A stretch of 45,800 nucleotides of DNA from NCBI GenBank assembly GCA_018715645.1, contig DVLE01000027.1, positions 1 to 45,800 on the forward strand, given 5' to 3'. Below the pieces are notes generated by a model. The model saw only the letters and a program-made list of their open reading frames with translations. It searched no databases and was not told the DNA's origin. Positions 7,432-15,157 of this stretch are shown in pieces. The stretch comes from Candidatus Merdisoma merdipullorum. GTDB taxonomy: Bacteria; Bacillota; Clostridia; Lachnospirales; Lachnospiraceae. Every line of letters starts with the position of its first letter. Position 1 is the first letter of the stretch. The position numbers were made by a program, and so were the translations under genes.

Positions 7432-7827
7432 ATGAATACAAAAAAAGCAACTTTAACAGTCTTATCCATATTACTGAAAATCGTCATTTTGGCAGTGATT
7501 GTTGTGGCGGTATTTCAGTTCGGAAGTATGGCCTACAATTACGGGCACGCTGTTTTTGAGGAAGAAGCGCTGGATGAGCCGCCCGGAAGAACCATTACGG
7601 TAGACGTAGAGGAAGGTTCCTCTACGATGGATATTGCCAAGCTTTTAGAACATGAGGGGCTGGTAGCAGACTGGAAGCTTTTCTATATTCAGATATTGTG
7701 TTCCAAGTACGCGAAAACCATGGAACCGGGAACCTACGAGCTTTCCACGGCTATGAAGCCAAGGGAGCTTATGGCCGTCATGTCCGGCGAGGAAGTAGAG
7801 CTGGAATGGGAGCAAGAGGAAACGTAA
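7432..7827 (+). CDS. MltG/YceG-like membrane protein without the catalytic domain
   Basis: A 131-residue protein. It has a short cytoplasmic N-terminus, one membrane segment (about 9-30), then the LysM-like subdomain that begins MltG proteins (ITVDVEEGSSTMDIAKLLEHEGLVADWKLFYIQILCSKYAKTMEPGTYELSTAMKPRELMAVMSG). Full MltG is about 330-380 residues and carries an endolytic transglycosylase domain with a catalytic Glu; here the protein ends before it. The frame is clean and the next gene follows at once, so this looks like a natural short form. It occupies the place of yrrL in the Bacillus gene order. Confidence 0.8.
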   Translation: MNTKKATLTVLSILLKIVILAVIVVAVFQFGSMAYNYGHAVFEEEALDEPPGRTITVDVEEGSSTMDIAKLLEHEGLVADWKLFYIQILCSKYAKTMEPGTYELSTAMKPRELMAVMSGEEVELEWEQEET

Positions 7828-8538
7828 GTGATTACAGGGGAGAGAACGGCTGCCTATATCAATTCGCTTGACAGAGGCAATACAGAGCTGTTAAATCAGA
7901 TAGAGAGAGAAGCAAAGAGGGCCTGCGTGCCGATCATACGCCAGGAAATGCAGAGCTTTTTGAAGACGCTGCTTGCGGTCAAGAAGCCAAAGGCGATCCT
8001 GGAGGTAGGAACAGCCGTAGGCTTTTCCGCGCTTTTGATGTGCGAATACGGACCGCAGGATATGCGGCTTACTACGATTGAAAAGTACGAAAAGCGGATC
8101 CCTGTGGCAAAGGAGAATTTCCGCCGTGCCGGCCGGGAGGAGCAGATCACCTTCCTGGAGGGAGACGCGGCTGAGATTCTGCACGGTCTTACAGGAAGCT
8201 TTGATTTCATTTTCATGGATGCGGCAAAGGGACAGTATATTCATTTTCTGCCCGATGTGCTGAGACTGCTGGAACCGGGAGGGATTCTGGTGTCGGATAA
8301 TGTGCTGCAGGATGGGGATGTTCTGGAATCCCGTTTTGCGGTGGAACGCCGCAACCGTACGATACACAGCCGGATGAGAGAGTATCTGTATATGCTTACT
8401 CATCATCCGCAGCTTTCGACCTCCGTGCTGCCGCTTGGCGACGGGGTGACCTTAAGCGTTAAGCTGGAGGAAGGAGAAGAACAGGAAGGAGAGCGGGACA
8501 GTATATGGAAAAGCGCGGAAGAAAGCCGGAGCTTTTGA
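7828..8538 (+). CDS. trmR: Class I SAM-dependent O-methyltransferase, probably tRNA 5-hydroxyuridine methyltransferase TrmR
   Basis: A 236-residue methyltransferase of the catechol-O-methyltransferase type. SAM-binding motif I is AILEVGTAVGFSALL (57-70), followed by the acidic TTIEKYEKR strand end. FIFMDAAKGQY (Asp131) and LVSDNVL (Asp157, Asn158) supply metal ligands. In Bacillus, TrmR (YrrM) methylates ho5U34 of tRNA to mo5U, with TrhP providing the hydroxyl. A U32 gene overlaps the 3' end here, which supports this role. The start is GTG, immediately after the previous stop, with AAGAGGA upstream. Confidence 0.85.
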   Translation: MITGERTAAYINSLDRGNTELLNQIEREAKRACVPIIRQEMQSFLKTLLAVKKPKAILEVGTAVGFSALLMCEYGPQDMRLTTIEKYEKRIPVAKENFRRAGREEQITFLEGDAAEILHGLTGSFDFIFMDAAKGQYIHFLPDVLRLLEPGGILVSDNVLQDGDVLESRFAVERRNRTIHSRMREYLYMLTHHPQLSTSVLPLGDGVTLSVKLEEGEEQEGERDSIWKSAEESRSF

Positions 8539-9746
8539 TTCCGGCCAGCAGTCTGGAGGTACTGAAAACGGCTGTGGCTTTCGGGGCGGATGCAGTTTAC
8601 ATCGGTGGGGAAGCCTTTGGCCTTCGCGCCAAGGCAAAGAATTTTTCTCCGGAGGATATGAGAGAGGGAATTGCCTTTGCGCACGCCCACGGGGTGCGGG
8701 TTCATGTGACCGCAAACATCCTGGCCCATGATCGGGATTTGGAAGGCATACGGACTTATTTTCAGGAACTTCGGGACATGAAGCCGGATGCGCTGATTAT
8801 CGCGGATCCCGGCGTCTTTATGCTGGCAAAGGAGATTTGTCCGGAGATAGAGCGCCACATCAGCACCCAGGCCAACAATACGAATTATCTGACCTGGCAG
8901 TTCTGGAGAGAGCAAGGGGCGAAAAGGGTTGTCTCAGCCAGAGAACTTTCCCTTGCGGAGCTTCGGGAAATCCGGGCGCAGATTCCGGAGGATATGGAGA
9001 TGGAAACCTTTATCCATGGGGCGATGTGCATTTCCTATTCCGGGCGCTGCCTCTTGAGCAATTATTTTACGGGCAGAGACGCCAACCAGGGAGCCTGCAC
9101 GCATCCCTGCCGCTGGAAATACGCAGTCATGGAGGAGTCAAGGCCAGGGGAATACCTGCCCGTCTATGAGAACGAGAGAGGCACCTTTATTTTTAATTCC
9201 AAAGATCTGTGCATGATTGAACATATTCCGGAGCTTTTGGAGTCGGGAATCGACAGCTTCAAGATCGAAGGACGTATGAAAACGGCCCTCTATGTGGCTA
9301 CCGTGGCCAGAACTTACCGGAAAGCCATCGACGACTGTCTGGAATCCGAGGAGCTTTACCGGAGCCATATGGGCTGGTATAAGGAGCAGATCGCGGCCTG
9401 CACCTACCGGGAGTTTACCACGGGCTTTTTCTATGGGCGTCCGGATGAAAACGCCCAGATTTACGACAGCAACACCTACCGGAAAGGCTATACCTATCTG
9501 GGAATCGTGAATGGCGTCACGCCGGAAGGGTACCTTTGCACGGAGCAGAGAAATAAGTTCTCTGTAGGCGAGCGAATCGAGATCATGAAGCCGGATGGAA
9601 GGAATCCGGAGGTTACAGTGGAGGAAATCCGGTCTGAAGAGGGCGAGCTAATGGAAAGCGCTCCTCATCCGCAGCAGAAGCTCCTGGTCCGGCTTTCAGG
9701 GCAGGCGGACAGATACGACATTTTACGGAGAAAAGATTCAGACTGA
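8505..9746 (+). CDS. trhP: U32 family protein, probable tRNA U34 hydroxylation protein TrhP
   Basis: A 413-residue U32 'peptidase' family protein. It has a TIM-barrel N-terminus (ELLIPASSLEVLKTAVAFGADAVYIGG), the family signature ETFIHGAMCISYSGRCLLSNY, and four conserved cysteines (175, 182, 198, 202) that likely hold an Fe-S cluster. TrhP proteins work with prephenate-dependent chemistry to make ho5U34 in tRNA. The gene overlaps trmR by 34 bases, so the two are probably cotranscribed and translationally coupled. AAGGAGAG lies about 11 bases before the ATG. Many databases call such genes collagenase-like proteases, which is less likely here. Confidence 0.85.
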   Translation: MEKRGRKPELLIPASSLEVLKTAVAFGADAVYIGGEAFGLRAKAKNFSPEDMREGIAFAHAHGVRVHVTANILAHDRDLEGIRTYFQELRDMKPDALIIADPGVFMLAKEICPEIERHISTQANNTNYLTWQFWREQGAKRVVSARELSLAELREIRAQIPEDMEMETFIHGAMCISYSGRCLLSNYFTGRDANQGACTHPCRWKYAVMEESRPGEYLPVYENERGTFIFNSKDLCMIEHIPELLESGIDSFKIEGRMKTALYVATVARTYRKAIDDCLESEELYRSHMGWYKEQIAACTYREFTTGFFYGRPDENAQIYDSNTYRKGYTYLGIVNGVTPEGYLCTEQRNKFSVGERIEIMKPDGRNPEVTVEEIRSEEGELMESAPHPQQKLLVRLSGQADRYDILRRKDSD

Positions 9747-9758
9747 CGCTCGTTATAT

Positions 9759-10316
9759 TCATGATAATGTGCGGATCACTCTTGCCGGATTACCCACAGC
9801 CAGGGAGTTGGAAGGAATGTTTGTTGTCACGACGCTTCCGGAACCGATGACTACATTATCTCCTATGGTGATTCCGGGATTGATGATCGCGCCGCCTCCT
9901 ATCCAGACGTCGTCGCCGATAGTAATTGGCTTTGCGTATTCCAGATCATGGATTCTCTCCTTTCGGTCCAGAGAATGATTTACGGTGAATATGGAGACGT
10001 TGGGGCCGATAAAGCAGTTGTTTCCAATGGTGACCTTGTTGCAGTCCAAAATAATCAGATTATAGTTGGAATAAAAATGGTCCCCGATAAAAATATTATA
10101 TCCGAAATCGCACAGGAACGGCTGTTCCATACAAATATCAGAGCCAAAGGAACCCAGGATTTTTTTCAATATCCGGGTTCTTTTTTTTAACTTATCGGGT
10201 CTGACGCGATTATAGCAGTACAATTTTTTCTGTACGCTCAGGTGTTCCTGCAGTAAAAAAGAATCTTTATTGTAGTACATCTTTCCTTCTAAACGTTTCG
10301 ATTTTTCTTTATTCAT
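9759..10316 (-). CDS. Sugar O-acetyltransferase (LacA/Maa, left-handed beta-helix)
   Basis: A 185-residue hexapeptide-repeat acetyltransferase. The N-terminal Mac-like domain contains KMYYNKDSFLLQEHL. The hexapeptide coils run from about residue 80 (GYNIFIGDHFYSNYN, VTIGNNCFIGPNVSIFTVNHSL, ITIGDDVWIGGGAIINPGITIGDNVVIGSGSVV). The NHSLD histidine corresponds to the catalytic His of galactoside acetyltransferase. I chose the ATG at 10316 because GGAGGA lies about ten bases before it; the open frame extends to 10346. It is divergent from lacI and carries a copy of the operator inside its early codons, so it belongs to the sugar regulon. Confidence 0.88.
   Translation of the reverse strand: MNKEKSKRLEGKMYYNKDSFLLQEHLSVQKKLYCYNRVRPDKLKKRTRILKKILGSFGSDICMEQPFLCDFGYNIFIGDHFYSNYNLIILDCNKVTIGNNCFIGPNVSIFTVNHSLDRKERIHDLEYAKPITIGDDVWIGGGAIINPGITIGDNVVIGSGSVVTTNIPSNSLAVGNPARVIRTLS
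10290..10301. promoter_or_regulatory. Operator site 1 (LacI-type), inside the acetyltransferase gene
   Basis: TAAACGTTTCGA, the reverse complement of the lacI operator except for one end base. It lies in codons 6-9 of the acetyltransferase gene and could act as a downstream operator or looping partner. Confidence 0.55.
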
Positions 10317-10397
10317 AAGTCTTTTCCTCCAGTTTGTATAGGTCATTTAGAGAAATTTATATGCAGATGACAAAAAGCTATGTACGCTTGTAAATTG

Positions 10398-10426
10398 AGA
10401 ATAGCATTTCTTTAGTTAAAAATCAA
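10398..10426 (-). promoter_or_regulatory. Probable promoter of the sugar acetyltransferase
   Basis: On the minus strand, TTGATT (10426-10421), a 17-base spacer and TATTCT (10403-10398). It faces away from the lacI promoter in the AT-rich divergent region 10347-10526. Confidence 0.5.
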
Positions 10427-10461
10427 GAAAATTTTTAGTTAAAAAAATTAGAAATGATATA

Positions 10462-10510
10462 TTGACAAACAATTATAGCGTGCTATAATGTGTATATCGA
10501 AACGTTTTGA
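10462..10510 (+). promoter_or_regulatory. lacI promoter with two overlapping palindromic operators
   Basis: TTGACA (10462-10467), a 16-base spacer and a perfect TATAAT (10484-10489). The operator TCGAAACGTTTTGA (10497-10510) sits at the expected transcription start, as for autorepression. A second palindrome, TTATAGC-GT-GCTATAA (10473-10488), covers the spacer and the -10 box and may bind another regulator. Confidence 0.8.
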
Positions 10511-10526
10511 AGAAGGAGGAGGCTGA

Positions 10527-11522
10527 ATGGAAAAGCGGGCTACGATAAAGGATGTAGCAAAAATGGCTGGCGTTTCCATATCGACGGCATCTTTGGCGAT
10601 TAACGGAAAGGATGGTGTGACAGAAAAAACAAAAAAACTGGTATTGGACGCGGTGGAGAAATTATCATATCAGCCGGACAGCGCTGCCAGAAATATGCGT
10701 GCATCTGGTACAAAGGTTATTGGCCTGCTGATACCGGATGTAAGGAATAATTTCTATGGTGAGATCATTGAACATATCCGCAGGGAAGTGGAAAGTTACG
10801 GATTTTTTTTACTTTTGGGTATCACTGGAAGCAGCAATAATGAAAAGAAGTATATTTCTGAGTTTATTTCAAGGAGAGTTGATGGGATTATCTGGGTGCC
10901 TCAGCTTACATACGTGAACGATATGGAACATATTAAAGAGCTGGATAAGTATCATATACCGTACCTGTTTCTGGCAGCCGATTATGAACAGAGCAACGCG
11001 CCTTTTGTGATGTGCAACCTGAAAAAAGGATCTTATATGATGACAAAATATCTGCTGGAACGGGATATACGTGACATTAAGTTCCTTGTGGGTGACAAAA
11101 GAGTGGATGAGCCTTACGTGAGCGGGTACAGAAAGGCGTTGGGGGAGGCCGGTTTGAGCTATGACGAGCGCAATGTGTACGAAAGTCCATATCATTTTGA
11201 GGATGCGCAGAAAATCGCAATTGAGATTATCAAGGAAAAACCGGAAGCGATTATGACCAATAGTGATTTCACGGCCTGTGCGGTGCTGCAGGCGGCAAGA
11301 CAAAAGGGACTTTCAATTCCCAGAGATTTATCCGTTTGCGGATATGACGATGTGATCTATGCGACGATCAACCAGATTCCGATGACAACGGTCCGGCAGC
11401 CGATTGAAAGGATGTGCAAGCTTGTTGTCAACAACCTGATGAATCAATTAAGATATGGAATTGTTCCGGACTCGGTGATTCTGGAACCCTCACTGGTAAT
11501 TCGGGACACGGTTAGAAACTGA
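10527..11522 (+). CDS. LacI family transcriptional regulator of the adjacent sugar locus
   Basis: A 331-residue repressor. The N-terminal helix-turn-helix (TIKDVAKMAGVSISTASLAING, residues 5-26) and hinge helix (YQPDSAARNMRASGT) are typical LacI. A periplasmic-binding-protein-like effector domain follows (IGLLIPDVRNNFYGEII, VDGIIWVP, SVCGYDD). AGGAGGAGG precedes the ATG. Three sites with the core TCGAAACGTTT flank the gene: one at its own promoter, one in the divergent acetyltransferase and one before the transporter. It probably represses all three units and is released by the transported sugar or a derivative. Confidence 0.92.
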   Translation: MEKRATIKDVAKMAGVSISTASLAINGKDGVTEKTKKLVLDAVEKLSYQPDSAARNMRASGTKVIGLLIPDVRNNFYGEIIEHIRREVESYGFFLLLGITGSSNNEKKYISEFISRRVDGIIWVPQLTYVNDMEHIKELDKYHIPYLFLAADYEQSNAPFVMCNLKKGSYMMTKYLLERDIRDIKFLVGDKRVDEPYVSGYRKALGEAGLSYDERNVYESPYHFEDAQKIAIEIIKEKPEAIMTNSDFTACAVLQAARQKGLSIPRDLSVCGYDDVIYATINQIPMTTVRQPIERMCKLVVNNLMNQLRYGIVPDSVILEPSLVIRDTVRN

Positions 11523-11528
11523 ATTTAG

Positions 11529-11593
11529 GGCGTTTACAAATGACGCCTTGCCCTCAGTTTGCAGGACGACATCTGGTCCTTGTAAGCAGAGGG
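11529..11593 (+). terminator. Two hairpins between lacI and the transporter genes
   Basis: A short hairpin, GGCGT/ACGCC (11529-11547), is followed by a long one. In the second, CCCTC-A-GTTTGCA-GGAC (11551-11567) pairs with GTCC-T-TGTAAGC-A-GAGGG (11576-11593), about 16 base pairs with one bulge, one mismatch and G-U pairs. The T-run after it is weak (TAAATTTTC), so it may be a leaky terminator or a regulatory leader. Confidence 0.5.
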
Positions 11594-11613
11594 TAAATTT
11601 TCTCCTAAAAATA

Positions 11614-11625
11614 AAAACGTTTCGA
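11614..11625. promoter_or_regulatory. Operator site 3 (LacI-type) upstream of the transporter operon
   Basis: AAAACGTTTCGA is the exact reverse complement of the first 12 bases of the lacI operator. It lies 38 bases before the binding-protein start codon. I could not pick a clear -35/-10 pair here. Confidence 0.65.
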
Positions 11626-11662
11626 TTTGCAACTTGTTTCGGCAATTATGGAGGTGTAGTCT

Positions 11663-12658
11663 ATGAAAAAGAGGATCTTATCACTGGTTTTGGTTTTATC
11701 ATTGGCTTTATTGGGAGGGTGTGGAAATTCAGCTCAGGATTCTTCAAATACGGGAGAAGGAACGCAGGAAGCAGAAGAAACGGAAACTACAGAGGAATCA
11801 GGCGAGGCCACAATGGAATTTGTTTATGTAACTCAGGACAGTGCAAATCCGTATTTTATTGAAGTTTACAATGGATTTGAGACAAAATGCCAGGAATTGG
11901 GAATCACTACTCAGCTTTTGGATTCAAAATATGATGTTGCAACCCAGGTATCGTTTGTGGAGGATGCTGTACAGAGGGGAGTAGATGGGATTATGATTTC
12001 TCCTCTGGATGAGAATGCTTTAAAGACAGTGGTAGATCAGGCAAAGGAAAAAGGAATTGTAGTTTCTGCAGAAGCCCAGCCCATTTCTAACGCTCAGATT
12101 GATGGTTCTTTGGATGAATACGGAATTGGATATGCGATTGGGAGTGCGGCTGCGGAATGGATCAATACAGAACAGGATGGTCAGGGAAAGGCTCTGATTC
12201 TTGCGCAGGACGATGTAGAGGCAGTAATCAGACGCGGCGATGGCATTCAGGATGGAATTATGGACAATGCTCCCGACGCGGAGGTAGTGGCTCGTCAGAA
12301 TGCCAGCAGCACAGATTTAGGCATGAAGGTTACGGAATCAGTTCTTCTGGCGCAGCCAGATGTAAATGTGATCTGTGCCTGTGACGATTACACTGCAATC
12401 GGAGCCTATGAGGCAGTTTCGGCTATGCCTGAGATTGCGGAAAACTTTTATATAGGCGGCTGCGACGCAACCGATGAGGGAAAGGAAAAAATGAAAGAGG
12501 AAGGAAGCGTATACCGTTCTTCCTGTAATCTGTTCCCCTACGAGGCCGGAGAGGATCTGGCAGAAGCCATGTATAAATATTTGACGGAAACGCAGGAAGA
12601 CGCGGTAGTGGAGAGACGGTATGAACCTGTTTGGCAAAGGGATGTAGTCGCAGAGTAG
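11663..12658 (+). CDS. Sugar ABC transporter substrate-binding lipoprotein (ribose type)
   Basis: A 331-residue exported protein with a lipoprotein signal peptide (MKKRILSLVLVLSLALLGGC, lipidated Cys20). A Ser/Thr/Glu-rich linker follows to about residue 48. The mature part is a periplasmic-binding-protein type I fold (FVYVTQDSANPYFIEVYNGFETKCQELG, VDGIMISPLDENALKTVVDQAKEKGIVV, DVNVICACDDYTAIGAYEAV), the group that binds ribose, galactose and similar monosaccharides. GGAGGTG precedes the start. It captures the sugar for the ATPase and permease encoded next. Confidence 0.92.
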   Translation: MKKRILSLVLVLSLALLGGCGNSAQDSSNTGEGTQEAEETETTEESGEATMEFVYVTQDSANPYFIEVYNGFETKCQELGITTQLLDSKYDVATQVSFVEDAVQRGVDGIMISPLDENALKTVVDQAKEKGIVVSAEAQPISNAQIDGSLDEYGIGYAIGSAAAEWINTEQDGQGKALILAQDDVEAVIRRGDGIQDGIMDNAPDAEVVARQNASSTDLGMKVTESVLLAQPDVNVICACDDYTAIGAYEAVSAMPEIAENFYIGGCDATDEGKEKMKEEGSVYRSSCNLFPYEAGEDLAEAMYKYLTETQEDAVVERRYEPVWQRDVVAE

Positions 12659-12693
12659 CAGGAACAAGGGTACTGGATAGATAGGAGGAGAAA

Positions 12694-14169
12694 ATGGACA
12701 ATATTTTGGAAGTTTATCATATTTCCAAAAGATTTGGGGGAATCCATGCTCTGAAAGACATCAGCTTTTCTGTCCGCAAGGGCGAGGTACACGCCCTTGT
12801 GGGAGAGAATGGCGCTGGTAAGAGTACGTTTATAAAAATACTTACCGGAGCTCATGAGCCCAGCAGCGGGACAATCAAGTTTGACGGAAAAGAATACAAG
12901 GCTTTGATGCCCGCTCAGGCATTGGACATTGGAATTGCTGCGATTTATCAGGAGTTTAATCTGATTCCATTTCTGACTGTGAGTGAGAATATTTATTTTG
13001 GATGTGAGCCTGCGAAAAGAGGTCTGCTGGATTATAAGCAAATGGATGCAAACACCAAAAGGATGTTTGAGGAAATAGGAATGGACATCAATCCCAGAAT
13101 GCGTGTGCAGAATATGGGAGTCGCCAGGCAGCAGCTTGTGGAGATTGTGAAGGCAATCTCCAAAAATGCAAAGCTTGTGATCATGGATGAGCCTTCTGCG
13201 CCTCTGACCGAGCAGGAGACAAAAACACTGCATACGATAGTGCGGCAAATGAAAGCAAAAGGGATTACAGTTCTTTATATTTCTCATCGAATGGAAGAAA
13301 TCTTTGAGGTGTGCGATCGGGTTTCGGTATTTCGGGATGGGGAATATATTTCCACAAGCCAGGTATCTGAGACCAGCAGAGAAGCTTTGATCGCGGATAT
13401 GGTGGGAAGAAAAATGGGAGAAAAATTTCCAGAACGGGGTGGAATAGGGCAGGAAACCGTTTTGGAAGTAAGAGAGCTCAGCAATCGTCGTATTCACGAC
13501 ATATCTCTGAGTCTTCGGAAAGGGGAAATTCTGGGGATCGGAGGCTTGGTTGGCGCAGGCCGGACAGAGCTATTAAGAGCGATTTACGGCGCAGACAAAA
13601 TTAGCGAAGGGGAAATCCTTTTAAAAGGGAAAGTGGTTAAGATTCTCTCTCCTTCCGCCGCTTTAAAGCATAATATTGCACTTTTACCGGAGGACAGAAA
13701 GCAGCAGGGTGTGGTTATGGGGATGACTATCAAGCATAACATCACATTTTCCATTCTCGATCGGCTGTCCCGGTGGAATATTATCAAAAAGGGAAAAGAA
13801 AATGCCATCTGCAACAAACTGGTAAAGGATCTTTCTATCAAAATCAGCTCGCTGCAGCAGCCTGTAAAAAATCTTTCCGGAGGAAATCAGCAAAAAGTCG
13901 TTTTGGCAAAATGTCTGGCGACAGAGTGTGAAGTTCTGTTTATTGATGAGCCTACAAGGGGAATCGATGTGGGAGCGAAGCAGGAAATTTACAAAATTAT
14001 GCGTCAACTGGCGGATGCCGGGACCAGCATTATTATGGTATCTTCGGAGATGTCGGAACTGATAGGTATGTCAGACAGGATCCTTGTCATGAGAGAGGGA
14101 AGGATTGTGAAAGAACTGAATCCTGAAGAATATTCACAGGAAGTTATTTTGAGTTATGCAGCATTATAG
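12694..14169 (+). CDS. Sugar ABC transporter ATP-binding protein (RbsA/MglA type, two NBDs)
   Basis: A 491-residue tandem ATPase. The first domain has Walker A GENGAGKST (37-45) and Walker B LVIMDEPSAPLT. The second has the degenerate Walker A typical of this family (GGLVGAGRTELLRAIYG), the signature LSGGNQQKVVLAKCL and Walker B VLFIDEPTRGIDVG. Such proteins power CUT2 carbohydrate importers. The start has TAGGAGGAG upstream, 35 bases after the binding-protein stop, and the permease starts 14 bases after its end. Confidence 0.94.
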   Translation: MDNILEVYHISKRFGGIHALKDISFSVRKGEVHALVGENGAGKSTFIKILTGAHEPSSGTIKFDGKEYKALMPAQALDIGIAAIYQEFNLIPFLTVSENIYFGCEPAKRGLLDYKQMDANTKRMFEEIGMDINPRMRVQNMGVARQQLVEIVKAISKNAKLVIMDEPSAPLTEQETKTLHTIVRQMKAKGITVLYISHRMEEIFEVCDRVSVFRDGEYISTSQVSETSREALIADMVGRKMGEKFPERGGIGQETVLEVRELSNRRIHDISLSLRKGEILGIGGLVGAGRTELLRAIYGADKISEGEILLKGKVVKILSPSAALKHNIALLPEDRKQQGVVMGMTIKHNITFSILDRLSRWNIIKKGKENAICNKLVKDLSIKISSLQQPVKNLSGGNQQKVVLAKCLATECEVLFIDEPTRGIDVGAKQEIYKIMRQLADAGTSIIMVSSEMSELIGMSDRILVMREGRIVKELNPEEYSQEVILSYAAL

Positions 14170-14183
14170 AAGGAGCATCCTTA

Positions 14184-15140
14184 ATGAAAAGAAAAATAGA
14201 TATTAACAGCTTTGTTGCAGAATATGCGATTATTATGATTTTCATTGTTCTTTTTGTGGCAATGAGTATATTCGCTCCTAATTTTTTATCGGGAGGAAAT
14301 ATTGCGAATGTATTGCGGCAGATTTCCATCAATGGTATCTGCGCGATAGGAATGACGTTTGTCATGCTGACCGGAGGAATCGATCTGTCGGTTGGCTCTA
14401 TTATCGGAGTGAGCGGAGTATTGACGGCTATGATGATGCTGAACGGCGTCCATCCTATCCTAGCTTCTCTGATTTCCCTTGTTCTGTGTACCGTGATAGG
14501 GATGCTGACCGGCTTGCTGATCAGTCATATCGAGATTCCTCCGATGGTTGCTACAATGGGAACAATGACTTCTCTGAGAGGCGCGGCCTACCTGATAACC
14601 GGAGGTACGCCGGTATTTGGTTTTACGGAAGGCTATGCAGTGATTGGACAGGGGTACGTAGGTGTGGTTCCCATTCCGGTTATCATTCTTGCGATAGCAT
14701 TTGCAATAGGAATTTTCTTCCTGTCAAAGACAAAATATAGCCGATATATATATGGCGTCGGAGGCAATGAGGAAGTGGCAAGGTTGTCAGGTGTCAACGT
14801 GCATCATATTAAGGCATTTGTATATGCCGTCAGCGGCTTTTGCAGTGCTTTGGCAGGACTTGTGATGCTGGGACGATTAAACAGCGGCCAGCCAAGAGCT
14901 GGGGAAAGCTATGAAATGGATGTTATCACAGCGGTGGTTCTGGGAGGAGTCAGTCTCAACGGGGGAGTCGGAAAGCTCAGCCATGTGATATTTGGATTAT
15001 TGATTATCGGCGTATTAACGAACGGCATGACAATGATGGCAATTGATGACTACTGGCAGAGAGTGGTGAAAGGCATTGTGCTGCTGCTGGCAGTGGGATT
15101 TGACAGATTTATTCAGAAAAATCAGCAGAAGGCAGATTAA
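14184..15140 (+). CDS. Sugar ABC transporter permease (RbsC type)
   Basis: A 318-residue polytopic membrane protein of the CUT2 permease family with about eight to ten hydrophobic segments. Family landmarks are NVLRQISINGICAIGMTFVMLTGGIDLSVGSIIGVSG, VATMGTMTSLRGAAYLITGG and GRLNSGQPRAGESYEMDVITAVVLGGVSLNGGVG. It forms the transport channel with the RbsA-type ATPase. The usual length is about 320 residues, so it appears complete. Confidence 0.94.
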   Translation: MKRKIDINSFVAEYAIIMIFIVLFVAMSIFAPNFLSGGNIANVLRQISINGICAIGMTFVMLTGGIDLSVGSIIGVSGVLTAMMMLNGVHPILASLISLVLCTVIGMLTGLLISHIEIPPMVATMGTMTSLRGAAYLITGGTPVFGFTEGYAVIGQGYVGVVPIPVIILAIAFAIGIFFLSKTKYSRYIYGVGGNEEVARLSGVNVHHIKAFVYAVSGFCSALAGLVMLGRLNSGQPRAGESYEMDVITAVVLGGVSLNGGVGKLSHVIFGLLIIGVLTNGMTMMAIDDYWQRVVKGIVLLLAVGFDRFIQKNQQKAD

Positions 15141-15157
15141 TAAAGGAGGAAAAAGCT

